Part shown: positions 34,585-44,673 of the stretch, one piece after another
Layout of the letters: each line of letters opens with the position of its first letter
How positions within the stretch are numbered: position 1 is the stretch's first letter
The notes under the pieces: generated by a model
The model's database searches: none
What the model saw: only the letters and a program-made list of their open reading frames with translations
Told to the model about the DNA's origin: nothing
Made by a program: the position numbers and the translations under genes
Origin: Symsagittifera roscoffensis
Taxonomy: Eukaryota; Xenacoelomorpha; Acoela; Convolutidae
Assembly: GCF_963678635.1 (NCBI RefSeq)
Contig: NC_087062.1
Coordinates: 77,375,200-77,439,199, forward strand
Length of the DNA stretch: 64,000 nt
Direction of reading: 5' to 3'

Positions 34585-35109
34585 GGATTATATGTAGAAA
34601 TGTCGAAAATATTGTGATTTCATTTTGTACTTTTGTATGTTTGGATGTTTCAGTTGGTGATATACTTTGAACTTCTGTTTTTTTCTAATATAGAAATATA
34701 ACTATATATAGTTGCAAAAATTTCGTTAGTGAATATGGAGTTAGCTCTTTGTGAATTATGATATTGTATGCTTTTGATATATTCTATGAATACTTTTGAA
34801 AATTCCAATTCAATATGGTCTGTTTGAATTACATATTTACGGTGGGCTGTATTTGATGTGCTATATTCTATGGTGTAGATTCCATATTGTTGTGTTAGAT
34901 TACATATGTCTTTTAAATAATGTTCAATAATTTGTCTTTAGATTTTTACATCTGGGAATTCTGCTTTGCATGGGCTGATTCCTGGTTCAAATAAATTTAC
35001 GAATAAGTTCTTGCAAAAATCATGTTGTCCTCTATCATCGAGTGAATCTATAAGAAAGGGAAAAACTGCTTCGTCATCTGGACTGTCGTCACTTTGAGTG
35101 TGGCTCATT
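34570..35109 (-). pseudogene. Element 2 small upstream frame, broken by stops
   Basis: From a Met at about 35107 the minus strand reads MSHTQSDDSPDDEAVFPFLI, an acidic start. A TAA follows near 34940, and the frame then continues with protein-like composition (HYLKDICNLTQQYGIYTIEY) to about 34690. It lies just downstream of the basic 140-codon frame and upstream of 33481-34584. Function is unknown. Confidence 0.4.
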
Positions 35110-35126
35110 TGTTCGTTTTATGACTG

Positions 35127-35549
35127 TTAATATATAGCTATCGATGTGTCTAGTTGGTTGATTCCAATTATACAAGTGTACTGGTTTGTGTTTTTGTATT
35201 GCTTTTTTATTCTTCTTTTTCCTCTTTTTGATGAATTTGAAGTTGTTTCTGAGTCGGAAAAATATAATTGATCAAGGATGGGACAATTTTTATCTATTAA
35301 TTCTTTTAGTTTGTATAGTTCGTCTAAACTGTTGGCTTCTGATTCAGAAAATGCGTTTCTATTTCTCGAAAATCTTTTTCGTGTGATTTGTCTTTGTTTG
35401 TTTATAATTTTCCTTTTTATTGTTTGTCGTTTTGTTCGAATGTATCCAACTGTTTGTGTATGTGGGGTGATTACAAGATCGTTTTTTAAATCTATTTCAC
35501 AGTTGTGTAAACAGATTGTTTGTTTGTTTCCTAAATTTTTGAATGGCAT
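35127..35549 (-). CDS. Element 2 basic 140-codon frame near the 5' leader
   Basis: This intact frame begins MPFKNLGNKQTICLHNCEI. It has two strongly basic clusters (KRQTIKRKIINKQRQITRKR and SSKRGKRRIKKQY) separated by an acidic/Ser segment (FSESEANSLDELYKLKEL). Such clusters would suit nuclear entry or RNA binding. It is the first frame after the leader. An accessory regulator is possible, but no family is recognised, and it could also be an early exon of a longer protein. Confidence 0.5.
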   Translation of the reverse strand: MPFKNLGNKQTICLHNCEIDLKNDLVITPHTQTVGYIRTKRQTIKRKIINKQRQITRKRFSRNRNAFSESEANSLDELYKLKELIDKNCPILDQLYFSDSETTSNSSKRGKRRIKKQYKNTNQYTCIIGINQLDTSIAIY

Positions 35550-36793
35550 TAGGTTTAGGATGAGGGATGCAAGAAGTTTATTAGTTATTTCTATTTTCTT
35601 AGACTGTTAGTCCTTACGATTTTTTGGTTAGCTTAACCTGGGTCTTTTTGTTCAAGGTTGGAGAGAAAAGTATATCGATTCCGAAGAATGATTTTTCTAC
35701 TTTCTCGTGGCTAGTCTAAGTTAAGGTGTTAACTTACATAATCCTACTTAGGGGTAGTGATTGTGTTCAAGGGTTGGAGAATAGTAATCAATCCACAAGG
35801 TTCAGGTATAATTAGAACGCTAGTAGTTCGTTAGATACTATTTTAAACTTACTAAGTCTAAGATCTATCCTGGGTTTGTTAAGAGGAGGGTTCAAGTGAA
35901 GGATGAATGACCGAAACTCTTCACTGTTTATCTTAATTTGAATGGTTAGTTTTATGAAAAATTTCTATTAGTCCTGGGTCTTTTGAAAAAGTTGGATAGT
36001 GAATCGACGTTTGAAGTCGTTAGACACTTTCTAAGTGGGCGAGGGAGAACAAAATTGTTCTTTTCGATCCAAGGAAAGGCCTTGATGATCAGATTTTAAA
36101 ATCAGTGAAATAGAAAGTTTATTAAGATCCAAGGATAAGCCTTGATGATCTGATATTTAAAATTAAGTGAATTTAAGTTTAAAATTGTTTAAATATATTT
36201 AAAAAAAGATTTAGTTTTTTAATGATATTAGTGAGTTTATGATTGCTGTTATGTTTAGGTGATGAAGCTGGAACAACAGGATGATTCATGATTACTAACA
36301 ATTATTGTCATGCTACTAATTTTTATTTTTATTTCAGTAAATATTTTTCAAATATGTTTTATATAATACTGCAGAATTAAGAAAACGATCTGAGAACTTT
36401 TTATCAATCGTTATTGTACATCAATAATTTTGTTTAGCGCCTGAAATGATCATGAAGATTTACTTCAAAATTTTATGTTTGCAAATGAAAATCTAAATTC
36501 GTTGCTAATAAGATTCTAAATATAAAAGTTTGTGTTGGCTTTTGCCGTACAACCATAAAACTAAATGGTAAGTTTCTACTTTGTCGTATATCGTCTCTTG
36601 TTCGAGGTCTTCTTCCAATACCAGGTAGTTCTAGTATTGTGCGAAATATCGGCTCTGATCTATTGAGTCGTAGAGACATTTCAATTAAGTTATTATCGTA
36701 TAACATTTTGAAAATGTTTTGTCTAATTTCTAATCTATTTTTGGTTAGTTCTAAGCTATTAAGGTCTTATTCGAGACTTATGGTCTCACCAGA
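35550..36793 (-). promoter_or_regulatory. Element 2 5' leader and primer-binding site
   Basis: The leader, about 1.2 kb, lies between the 5' LTR and the first frame. Next to the LTR the minus strand reads TC and then TGGTGAGACCATAAG, a candidate primer-binding site starting with the TGG that pairs with tRNA CCA. The complementary tRNA end (GGTCTCA plus CCA) was not identified. Paired near-repeats at 36066-36100 and 36126-36160 (GATCCAAGGAAAGGCCTTG and GATCCAAGGATAAGCCTTG) look like a duplicated hairpin. A 77-codon minus frame at 36473-36706 has no recognisable domain. Confidence 0.5.
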
Positions 36794-37204
36794 TGAGTTA
36801 ATGTGTATGGTAGTTAACTCATAGAGTAATTTCGGATAGGGTACACCGACTGCTCGTCACGCTATCTTATTTTCGGCCGGATAGATTCGTGCAACTTCTT
36901 AGTCTAATACCGATCCTAGTCCTACTCTTATATCTACTAGTCTCAGGGTGTTTAACTAGTCTCTGCTAGGCTCAATAGATCTAGAGTATACTGGCTTATT
37001 GCGATTGCTGAAGTTCTCTTGGAGAGGCAACTAATTTCTAAGTTAAATTCAAATATCTCTGGTGTTGAAATTACAAGTAATTTCAGCACTTACAAATAAG
37101 TGGGTTGTTAGTTGGATGGATTATGATTGGTTAATATTAAATACTTTACATTGGTAAAATATCTAATTTATCCAATAATAAAATGTAGTTTAAATCAGGT
37201 TCCA
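36794..37204 (-). repeat. 5' LTR of element 2 (411 bp)
   Basis: TGAGTTAATG to CAGGTTCCA, matching 18378-18766. It contains an extra block of about 21 bases (around TCTTGGAGAGGCAACTAA) absent from the other LTR, and one mismatch in the 13-bp inverted repeat. It is followed by ATAC (37205-37208), the right target duplication. Confidence 0.9.
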
Positions 37205-37208
37205 ATAC

Positions 37209-37675
37209 TCTCTGTGACGAAAAATTGAAACAAACTTCAATGATTCTGCTTGCCGCGAGAGCATATATCACAAACTGATCAGCTACCAAGTTGCCTATAT
37301 CATCGGCGACAAAACTCAAGCAGAGTATATCGACTTACTATAACAACGGCCAATTTAAGCCAGTATTAGTGATCTCAACCAATAAGCGCAAACACTGCGT
37401 GGAACAGTAAGATAAATTAACGATAAAACAATTAAATCGACACTTCACGACAACAGAAGCCATCTTAGATCAACAAATGTTTTTTCATAGGTATCTATTG
37501 ACCCACACCAATTTAGCGACCCAATTTATGTTTATTTTTTCTTGCAAATTGAGGCCGAAACTTAGCCCAATGAAAGCAGTGCAACATGACAGCCAACAAG
37601 TTTTTTGTGACCTCCGACTTGCAATGATTTTTACCGATTGCTAGACCAGAACCATTCGAAGACGAGACGGTCAAT
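37209..37675. repeat. Tandem duplication, unit 2, right part
   Basis: This resumes the unit interrupted at 18377 and matches 16545-17010 (TCTCTGTGACGAAAAATTG onward) with scattered substitutions. The match stops near 37675 (GACGAGACGGTCAATTT). Confidence 0.85.
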
Positions 37676-37841
37676 TTCCCATGAATAAAACAATTTTTAT
37701 ACGAACAACCAGAAAAAAGTATATACTATTGCCTACAAATAACAACATAATTGATGATAAATGTTACGATGTCAGTTCTTCGTTTTTGCATCCGCATCTG
37801 CTTTTAATGTTTCCGCAACGGCAACGCTTGAATGATATTAT

Positions 37842-38370
37842 TGTTCCGACTTTCGGTACGAAAGAAACGGAATATTTGTGCTCGGGGTGGGTTTTTTTTT
37901 TCTTCAGACTAATTTCGACTTTTTAACTAGCCATTTTTGACGGAATTTTTTTATATCATTCGAAAGGTATTGTTGTCCTGAGCTTGAATTTGAAAAGAGA
38001 TTTCACCTGTGATCATTTTTCGTAAAGTTATGGGGGTTTAAAGATTGCCATTTTGGCCAATTTAACAATTAACGCGCGATAAATTTCGCGCTATTAACGC
38101 GTAAGCGAGATTTAATCCGTCTTAGAAATCGTTCCAAATTGGTTCAAGGATGCTTTATTGCCATAATTGATTTGTTAATAGCCGCAAAATTTATCACTTG
38201 TACTTAATATGACGTTTGGGGGGATGTTTTTACATAAAACCTCAAATTTTTTCCAAAAATTTTATTTTTATTTTTTATATTACATTGAAATTTTGCATGT
38301 TATTAATGCTCCATAGACCTCAAAAGGCAGTCGGAACCTTCAGGGCTTCGCCATGATACGGGCAGCCTTG
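37842..38370 (+). repeat. Short interspersed repeat, copy 3, near the GPCR last exon
   Basis: A full-length copy from TGTTCCGACT to GGCAGCCTTG. The first hairpin is altered by one base (TTCGGTACGAAAG). The second is CAGGGCTTCGCCATG with a mismatch. It ends 102 bp before the acceptor-bounded exon at 38473, the nearest mobile-type insertion to coding sequence in the window. Confidence 0.75.
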
Positions 38371-38472
38371 TTGGTTTTCGATTTTATTCTATTTTCTCCG
38401 AGCTTACTTTTTGTTTCACTACTAGTCAAGTTAAATTTTGATGTGAGTTGTGAAATCTCGTTTTTTTTTCAG

Positions 38473-38691
38473 CTTCTCTTTCACGCAATTCCGACCTTGT
38501 CTAAGAGTTCGACAATGTCCGACATCTACATTGTGGCGTACATGCTTTCGTTGCTGAACACAGTCTCGAACCCTTTCGTGTATGCCATTATGCACAAGAC
38601 GTTCTGCGCTGAAATGAAGATCATGTGGAAACGAATCTCAAATTTTATCCTTGATATAGCATGTTTTCATTATGACGAAGACTTAGCTTAG
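38473..38691 (+). CDS. GPCR last exon: extracellular loop 3, TM7 and C-tail
   Basis: This is the 3' terminal exon of the rhodopsin-family receptor begun at 6842. A T-run acceptor ends at 38472. The exon starts on a codon boundary and encodes 72 residues before TAG. Residues 1-18 form the end of TM6/extracellular loop 3 (LLFHAIPTLSKSS). DIYIVAYMLSLLNTVSNPFV is TM7 with the diagnostic NPxxY as NPFVY, followed by the helix-8-like AIMHKTFCAEMKIMWKRI and a short acidic tail. NPxxY participates in activation and the following amphipathic helix lies on the membrane face. Ser/Thr is sparse in the tail. The subfamily is uncertain; peptide receptors have similar TM7 sequences. Confidence 0.85.
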   Translation, partial: LLFHAIPTLSKSSTMSDIYIVAYMLSLLNTVSNPFVYAIMHKTFCAEMKIMWKRISNFILDIACFHYDEDLA

Positions 38692-38706
38692 TGAAAAATT
38701 TGCGGC

Positions 38707-38712
38707 AATAAA
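38707..38712 (+). terminator. Poly(A) signal of the GPCR gene
   Basis: AATAAA lies 16 bases after the TAG stop at 38689-38691, which would give a very short 3' UTR. It supports 38473-38691 being the true terminal exon. Confidence 0.6.
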
Positions 38713-39981
38713 TGTAAAAATCTCGTCGTTTGAACAGATGGCTAAAAACTTGTAAAAACTGTAGCGATGATTCTGAACTGAAAAAATTTGAATTTCTGTT
38801 TGTCGCATGTTTAATCAAGCCAAACTACTGTTGACCTAATGCGTGTATAAAAAAATGATTTTTTACAAAAAAAAAATTAACATTTTTATGCAACAATTCG
38901 TTTGCTACGTGCGACCCATTTTTATCAGTTTTCGAACTTTGAACTTTTCAGCTGATTTTCAGCTAAAATGTCCAAAAAAGTAACAATACTTTTATCTTAA
39001 TTTGAAATTTGAACCGACAATAATTCTGAGAAGAAATTAGTTATCTAAAAGAGATACAAACTCCACAAAAAATTACACAAATAACAGCGATACTCTGAAT
39101 ACTTTTGGTAATGCTGAAGATCTATGCAATAATTTTTGATAAATCTTTTTCAAAAAAAAAGTTTGGTAAAATGACTAAAAAAGAAAAAAAATTCAGTGAA
39201 GTTTTCCCCCCACACACTATTTTATGTACAGAGTGATGTAATTAGTGTCTAGTAAGGTAATAATTCAAATAGTTCGCCAAAGTCAGCCTTGAGCGTTTTT
39301 AATTACCGCGTTGATCGCACGAATTTATCGCACCTTAATTATCCCGAATTTGCCCATTTTCAAACCCCATAAATTCAGAAAATTGGTTGCTATTTATATA
39401 TATCTTTATTTATACCTTTGAGCTCAATACGTGAGTAACTGAAAAAAAAAATCAACACCGATAACATGTTTCTTGGAACCATACCTGAACACAAATGTTT
39501 ATGCTGTATCTTGATTATTGAAAATTTGATCATTTCTTGCCTTTCTAATGATTCCGACATACAAAAAAAGAATGAAATATTTGTGCTACCTGTCATTTAT
39601 TTCTGCAGAAAAACTTCAATTTTTCAACTAGTCATGTAAATGCGGCTCATCTTAAAATTTTGACGTCTTGAGTTTCGTGATCTTTTTTCAAACATTTATA
39701 GGGGAGTTTGAAGTCAAGTTTGTCCTATGTGGGAAAATTAAAGGGTAGTTTTTTTTTCAACGAGCAATTATGGTTATTCCCGCAAACATGTTATTTTAAG
39801 TGTCCTGAGGCAATCTTTTTTGACTTCCTTACATTTTGCTTGATGCTAAATACATATATTTGTTTTTACAGCACGTAGGGAAATTGTTTTAAAAAAAATT
39901 CAAATTTTCTCAGTTTTTTTTTTCAACTTTTCTCATTTTTCAATTTTTAAAAAATTTCTGCCAAAAATTATTCCACAGATA
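38713..39981. other. Non-coding DNA downstream of the GPCR gene
   Basis: AT-rich, with no supported gene or clear element. A 68-codon minus frame (39390-39596) has no domain or splice context. Confidence 0.5.
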
Positions 39982-40453
39982 CACTGTTGACTCAAATTAT
40001 CCAAACAAAATCTGGAAAGCTTGAAACTTCTGACGCGTTTTTCTCGGATTTTGTTAAATTTAGACAAAAAAATCAAGGGAACAAAAATTGTTCAAAGTTA
40101 CAGCAAAAATATCATCATTTCTTCAATTCACATCAATTCACATCAAATTTTTATAAAAACAAAATTTTACGCCAAAAATGAGAAAATTTGACTTTAATTT
40201 TCTAATCAGGAATTAAGCTGAAATTACCGGGTTAATTGACTAGAAAACTATATCAGAAGACGCCTATTGCTCAGACCAACAATCTTCTACAGAGGTTCTG
40301 ATACAGCTTTCTAATCAATTAACCGGGTAGTTTTAGCATTATTCTTGATTATCTAAATGAAAGTCAAAATGACCCGTTTTTGTGGTAAAATTTTCGTTCT
40401 GAATTTTGCAAAATAATTTGCACGTTGTGTCCGGTTAATCTAAAGCAACACTG
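39982..40453. mobile_element. Second TA-flanked MITE, related to the 7566 element
   Basis: It is 472 bp. The left end is CACTGTTGACTCAAATTA and the right-end complement CAGTGTTGCTTTAGATTA, with TA at 39980-39981 and 40454-40455. It shares AAATTTAGACAAAAA, GACCCGTTTTTG and GTCCGGTTAAT with the larger MITE. The middle (about 40205-40350) has its own inverted arms around AACCGGGTAGTTTTAGC and TGAAATTACCGGGTTAA, suggesting an older nested palindrome. It encodes nothing. Confidence 0.7.
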
Positions 40454-40910
40454 TATAAAGGACGCGCAAAAAAACTTAAAAAAACTATGGCTTCCCACGA
40501 CAAGAAAAAAAAATTTTGCACGCTTGTGCTACTTTTTTTTGCTGCCATCAAACCTATGCAAAGTCCAACTATTATAATTTCCAGCATTGAAATTTTAACA
40601 GATAGGCCATGTCCATTGCCTATATTTGAAAAAATTATTGAATTTAACTTTTATCAAACGTTTAATAAACGTCTGTTTTGGTCTATGTTATTGATCTCCT
40701 GCCACATCGACGAAAATATTTTCCCTAGCCACGAATTAATTTGAAATTATATGCTGTAAGAAAAATGCAATTCGAACAAAGACGTAAATTTAAATATCCT
40801 ATTGGTATTTTACATGGTTTGTTTTGTTAATTGCTTAACTTATCGTTCAAAGTAGCTTTCTTATCATAATGCAGTTAATTCGTTGAACTGATTAAAACTT
40901 TTCTCAATAT

Positions 40911-41450
40911 TGTTCCGACTTTCGATACGAAATTAACGGAATATTTGTGCTCGGGTGGTTTTTTTTTTCTTCAGACAAATTTCGACTTTTTAACTAGCCA
41001 TTTTGACGGAATTTTTCTATATCATTCGAAAGCCATTGTTGTCCTGCGCTTAAATTTGAAAAGATATTTCACCTGTGATCATTTTTCGTAAATTTACGAG
41101 GGTTTGAAGATTGCCATTTTGGCCATTTTGACCAATTTGGGACAATTAACGCGCGATATAATTCGCGCTATTAACGCGTAAGCGGAGATTTAATCTGTCT
41201 TATAAATCATTCCAAATTGGTTGAACGAAGCTTATTTGTCATAATTGATTTGTTACAAGGAACGAAATTTATCTTTTTGAACTTTAAATGGCGTGTGGGG
41301 GGATGATTTTTATGAAAAATTTTCAATTTTAGAAGAAAAAAATTTCGTTTTACTTTATTTCATTTCATTTTTTATGTTATTACTGCTGCTCCATAAACCT
41401 TAAAAGGCAGTCGGAACATTCTGGGCTTCGCCCTGATACGAGCAATCTTG
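40911..41450 (+). repeat. Short interspersed repeat, copy 4
   Basis: This is the best-preserved copy: TGTTCCGACTTTCGATACG at the start, a GCGCGATATAATTCGCGC palindrome in the middle, and at the end AGTCGGAACATTCTGGG, GGGCTTCGCCC and AGCAATCTTG. It is followed at 41490-41522 by another degenerate 3' end (AAGGAAACGCCTTGATATGAGC). Confidence 0.8.
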
Positions 41451-41689
41451 TTTGTTTCTAAAAAACCCATGTGATCTACCTAAATCACTTTTCAAGGAAA
41501 CGCCTTGATATGAGCAGTTATGTTTTATTTCAATAAAAATATTATCGATGTGGTAAGTAGTCCAAAAAAATATATATAACCTGCCCCAGAAACAAGCTTT
41601 GTATCAAGATTCATAAAATGTTGTTTAGACCAACTGATTTACTTGAATTCAAGTTATTGTTATCTACCTATCAATGAATTTTTCTACCC

Positions 41690-42457
41690 TAAGCACTATT
41701 TCGCGCTATTAACGCTTAAGCGGAGATTTAATCCGTCTTAGCTTGAAAGACGGATTAAGTCTCTTAATCCGTCTTTTTTTAATCCGTCTTAGATTTAATC
41801 CGTCTTAGCTTGAAAGACGGATTAAATCTGTCTTAGGTTGAAAGAAGCTTATTTGTCACAATTGATTTATTACGAGGAGCGAAATCTATCTTTTTGTACT
41901 TTATATGGCGTGTGGCGGGATGATTTTCATTTAAAAAATTTCAATTTTAGAAAAAAAAGTTTTCATTTTATAATGTTTAACTTTTGTAATGTTATTACTG
42001 CTCCATAAACCTTAAAAGGCAGTCGGAAAATTCAGGGCTTCGCATTCAGGACACAAGTATTGTTGTCTTGAGCTTAAATTTGAAAAAAAAAAATATTTCA
42101 CCTGTGATCATTTTTGTACAGTTGTGGGCGTTTAAGGATTGCCGCACTATTAACGCGTATATTTCGCACTATTAACGCGTAAGCGGAGATTTCATCCGTC
42201 TCAGAAATCGCTCCAAATTGATTGAAAGAAACTTACTTGTATAATTGATTTGTTACAAGGAGCAAAATCTATTCTTTTGTACTTTATATGGCGTGTGGGG
42301 GGATAACTTTCATAGAAAAAATTACAAATTTTTGAATTTTTTTTTCATTTAAATTTATTATATTTAATTTTCTTATGTTATTTATGTTATTGCTGCTCCA
42401 TAAACCTTAAAAGGCAGTCGGAACATGCAGAGTTTTGCTCTGATACGAGCAGTCTTG
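41690..42457 (+). repeat. Fused truncated copies of the interspersed repeat
   Basis: Two 5'-truncated copies are joined near 42045. The first starts in the central palindromic block (CGCGCTATTAACGCTTAAGC). It carries a small cluster of TTAATCCGTCTT and AAGACGGATTAA units in alternating orientation (41720-41835), able to fold into several hairpins. The second starts near the TTGTTGTCTTGAGCTTAAAT block and ends AGCAGTCTTG at 42457. Confidence 0.7.
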
Positions 42458-44111
42458 TTCAAATTTGAAATTCCATTAAGGAATGAAAATGGATAAGAGC
42501 CGACATGAAAAGCACAAGTGCTTTTAGAATTATTTGATGTCAAAGGGTAAACCGAAAGTGGTGCTCCGCATCCCAAATTTGTCTAGTTCTCTGACGCTAT
42601 CCAGTTTTTAGGTTTTGTGCATCAAAATTTCGTCTCCGGGGCTGCTATCAGTTTTAATTTAGTTAGGTTAAAAATTAACCTAATTTTAATTTCAGGTAAA
42701 CTTGAGGTGTTAAGATAAAATTTACTTTAAGTTTTCGTACCTTAACTCAGTTAAGGTGATTTTTCTTTAATTTTTTGTGAAGTTTTGGAGCTGTAATCTT
42801 GAGGTTCTTTCTTCAGCCAGTAGGAAAGGCTGCTTTGAAAATGCTATATAGCTATAATTATACAGCATTTGCAAAGCACCGTTGTGTAGTGCGGCTGAAA
42901 AAGTGTACCTTAAGCTCAGGTCATCATCTCATATAGTTTGTATATTTTGGTCGATCTTTTACTTGACAGGAGACGAACTGAATAAGGTACGAAATTTTCA
43001 AATGAAATTGAGATGAGACTTCTTATGCTATAACTTCACACGACTCTATTTAATTTAAGTCCATTTTTTGTCTTCAAACTCTAATTAAAATCTGGTAGCT
43101 TTGAATAAGTTGAATCGATAATAAAACCATCTTAAATTGTACTACAACTGCAAGTATTTTCCGATATTATCTAGAAAAAGCACTTCTTAAGATGAGAGAT
43201 CGATTAATGTCACAAGAATTCATTAATTTACCATCTGATTTTGCTGCTTTTTCAGTTGATACTAAGCTCTTGAGTAGGCTGCATCTCTCATTAATCTAAT
43301 CTGAAGCAAAACAAGTCTGTTCATGGCGTCTTTCATTTATTTGATGATAATTTTGTGCTTGAGAGCGAATAAGGGTGATAATTTTGACAACAAACTTCTA
43401 TCCATCTGAGATTAGAAATTTTTTTTTCAAATTGAGACATTTTTCGAAAAATAGAAATTAAAAAAAGAATGCGTCTCTATTCTTAATTAAATGAAAATTG
43501 TCCTTTCTCAATTGAGGGCCTCGATAATCAGAGGCGGCTCATTACGAGGCCAAACTGTGTAAGCGGATTCATCAACAGGCCAAAACAAGATTGGTCGCGG
43601 AATCCGCAATATTGATAAGTTTTTTTGATCTTTGTTGCTATTTTGGGTTCCACAAACGAATAATTAAAACACTGTTTCGCTAAAAATTGCTCCAAAAGCA
43701 GCTTATATTGTGGAATCCGCAACTGTTTGTGGAACCCATGAACAAATTATAATATGTGATTAGCAAAATAGCGCTGTTGCAGAAACCGCATCTGTAAGCG
43801 GATTCCGCGACTCGGTCCATCACCCTGAAGCTTTGATCAGCGCAAAAAATACAAACTTCAAAGGAAAGCGCGCGCCAAAAAAATCGCAACTTTTGGACAA
43901 AATTTTTCAAAAAGTGCACAAAAACGGCATTTTAACCTGTTTTTTGTTTAAAAATGGTTGTAAAAATGGGGTTTTATAGTGTTATAGTGTTCTGGGTAAG
44001 CTCGGAAATTAAATTTGATCGACCTATAAAAAAAAAGATGACAAAAATTTCGAAAATGTTTTGAAAATCTGCCACTACCTTGAAAAAACCCGGATCTGCC
44101 CCTGCTTTAAG
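42458..44111. other. Non-coding DNA with several short palindromes
   Basis: No gene is supported. Palindromes include 42663-42690 (AATTAGGTTAAAAATTAACCTAATT type) and 42832-42878 (TGCTTTGAAAATGCT and a near complement around TATA). Between 43540 and 43815 the motif GCGGATTC/GAATCCGC occurs at least five times in both orientations with GAACCC, an unnamed low-copy repeat cluster. Confidence 0.45.
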
Positions 44112-44673
44112 TGTTCCAACTTTTAAAGACAGTAACAGAAAATTTCTGCGAGGGGTTGTTTTTTTTCATACAAGTTTATAGTTTTTAACTAGCCATTATT
44201 GATCAATTTTTTGTATATCATTCAAAGTGTATGGTTGCCTGAGCTCAATTTTCAAAATACGTTTCAATTATGATCAATTTTTGCAAAGTTATTGGGGTTT
44301 AAAAATTGCCAGCTAGGCCTCTTTCGAACAATTACTCCGCGAAATTTTTCCTGCTTTAAACGCGTGAGTGGAGATTTATTCCTTCTTAGAAACAGTTCTT
44401 TTTTAAATTGACGTATATAAATTATGTTTTTTGGTCTATTTTTTAGTTTGCATCATGTGAAGTACATTAAATTGTGATTTACATAGCGTTCAGTGTTTTG
44501 AAACAAATCACGTTTTTGAAAACTTTTAGCGTTCAGTTTATAGCGTTCAGTAGCGTTCAGTTTTTTGAAAATAGCGTTCAGTTTTTTGAAAGTTCTTGAA
44601 AACAAACACTTCTACTAAAACCCTAAGAGGCAGACAAAACATTCAGGGCATCGCGCTGACACAAGTAGTCTTG
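44112..44673 (+). repeat. Short interspersed repeat, diverged copy 6
   Basis: TGTTCCAACTTTTAAAGAC at the start and CATTCAGGGCATCGCGCTG, then AAGTAGTCTTG at the end, mark an older copy. The first hairpin is lost and the central palindromes are eroded. A short local repeat TAGCGTTCAGTTT occurs four times at 44526-44592. Confidence 0.65.

Larger units (their letters stand above)
18374..37208 (-). mobile_element. 18.8 kb env-bearing LTR retroelement (element 2)
   Basis: It is bounded by direct LTRs 18378-18766 and 36794-37204 (TGAGTTAATG...CAGGTTCCA) and flanked by the 4-bp duplication ATAC at 18374-18377 and 37205-37208. The empty site is present in the tandem unit at about 16540. Transcription is from right to left. 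The order is leader, two small 5' frames, a Pro/Gln/Asn-rich frame, gag, protease, RT-RNase H, integrase, envelope-like region, 3' accessory region, LTR. The order PR-RT-RH-IN makes it Ty3/gypsy-like. At 18.8 kb it is far longer than typical gypsy elements (5-9 kb). Stops and frameshifts are present in gag, pol and env, so this copy is defective. Insertion postdates the tandem duplication. Confidence 0.9.
7081..38472 (+). other. Large transposon-filled GPCR intron (about 31.4 kb)
   Basis: The intron is inferred from the donor GTAATA at 7081, the acceptor (nine T, then CAG) at 38462-38472, matching codon phase (0/0) and protein continuity between TM6 and extracellular loop 3/TM7. Nearly all of it is mobile or repeated DNA: a microsatellite with a MITE, a decayed Ty3/gypsy element, a tandem duplication, an 18.8 kb LTR element, and one double-hairpin repeat 102 bp before the acceptor. 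Both retroelements read opposite to the gene. An assembly join is an alternative explanation that cannot be excluded here. Confidence 0.65.

Noticed and set aside
36720-36791. tRNA-like 3' end (T-loop-like TTCGA, then CCA) on the plus strand
   Set aside because: No matching acceptor 5' strand or cloverleaf could be built. It is better read as the complement of a primer-binding site.
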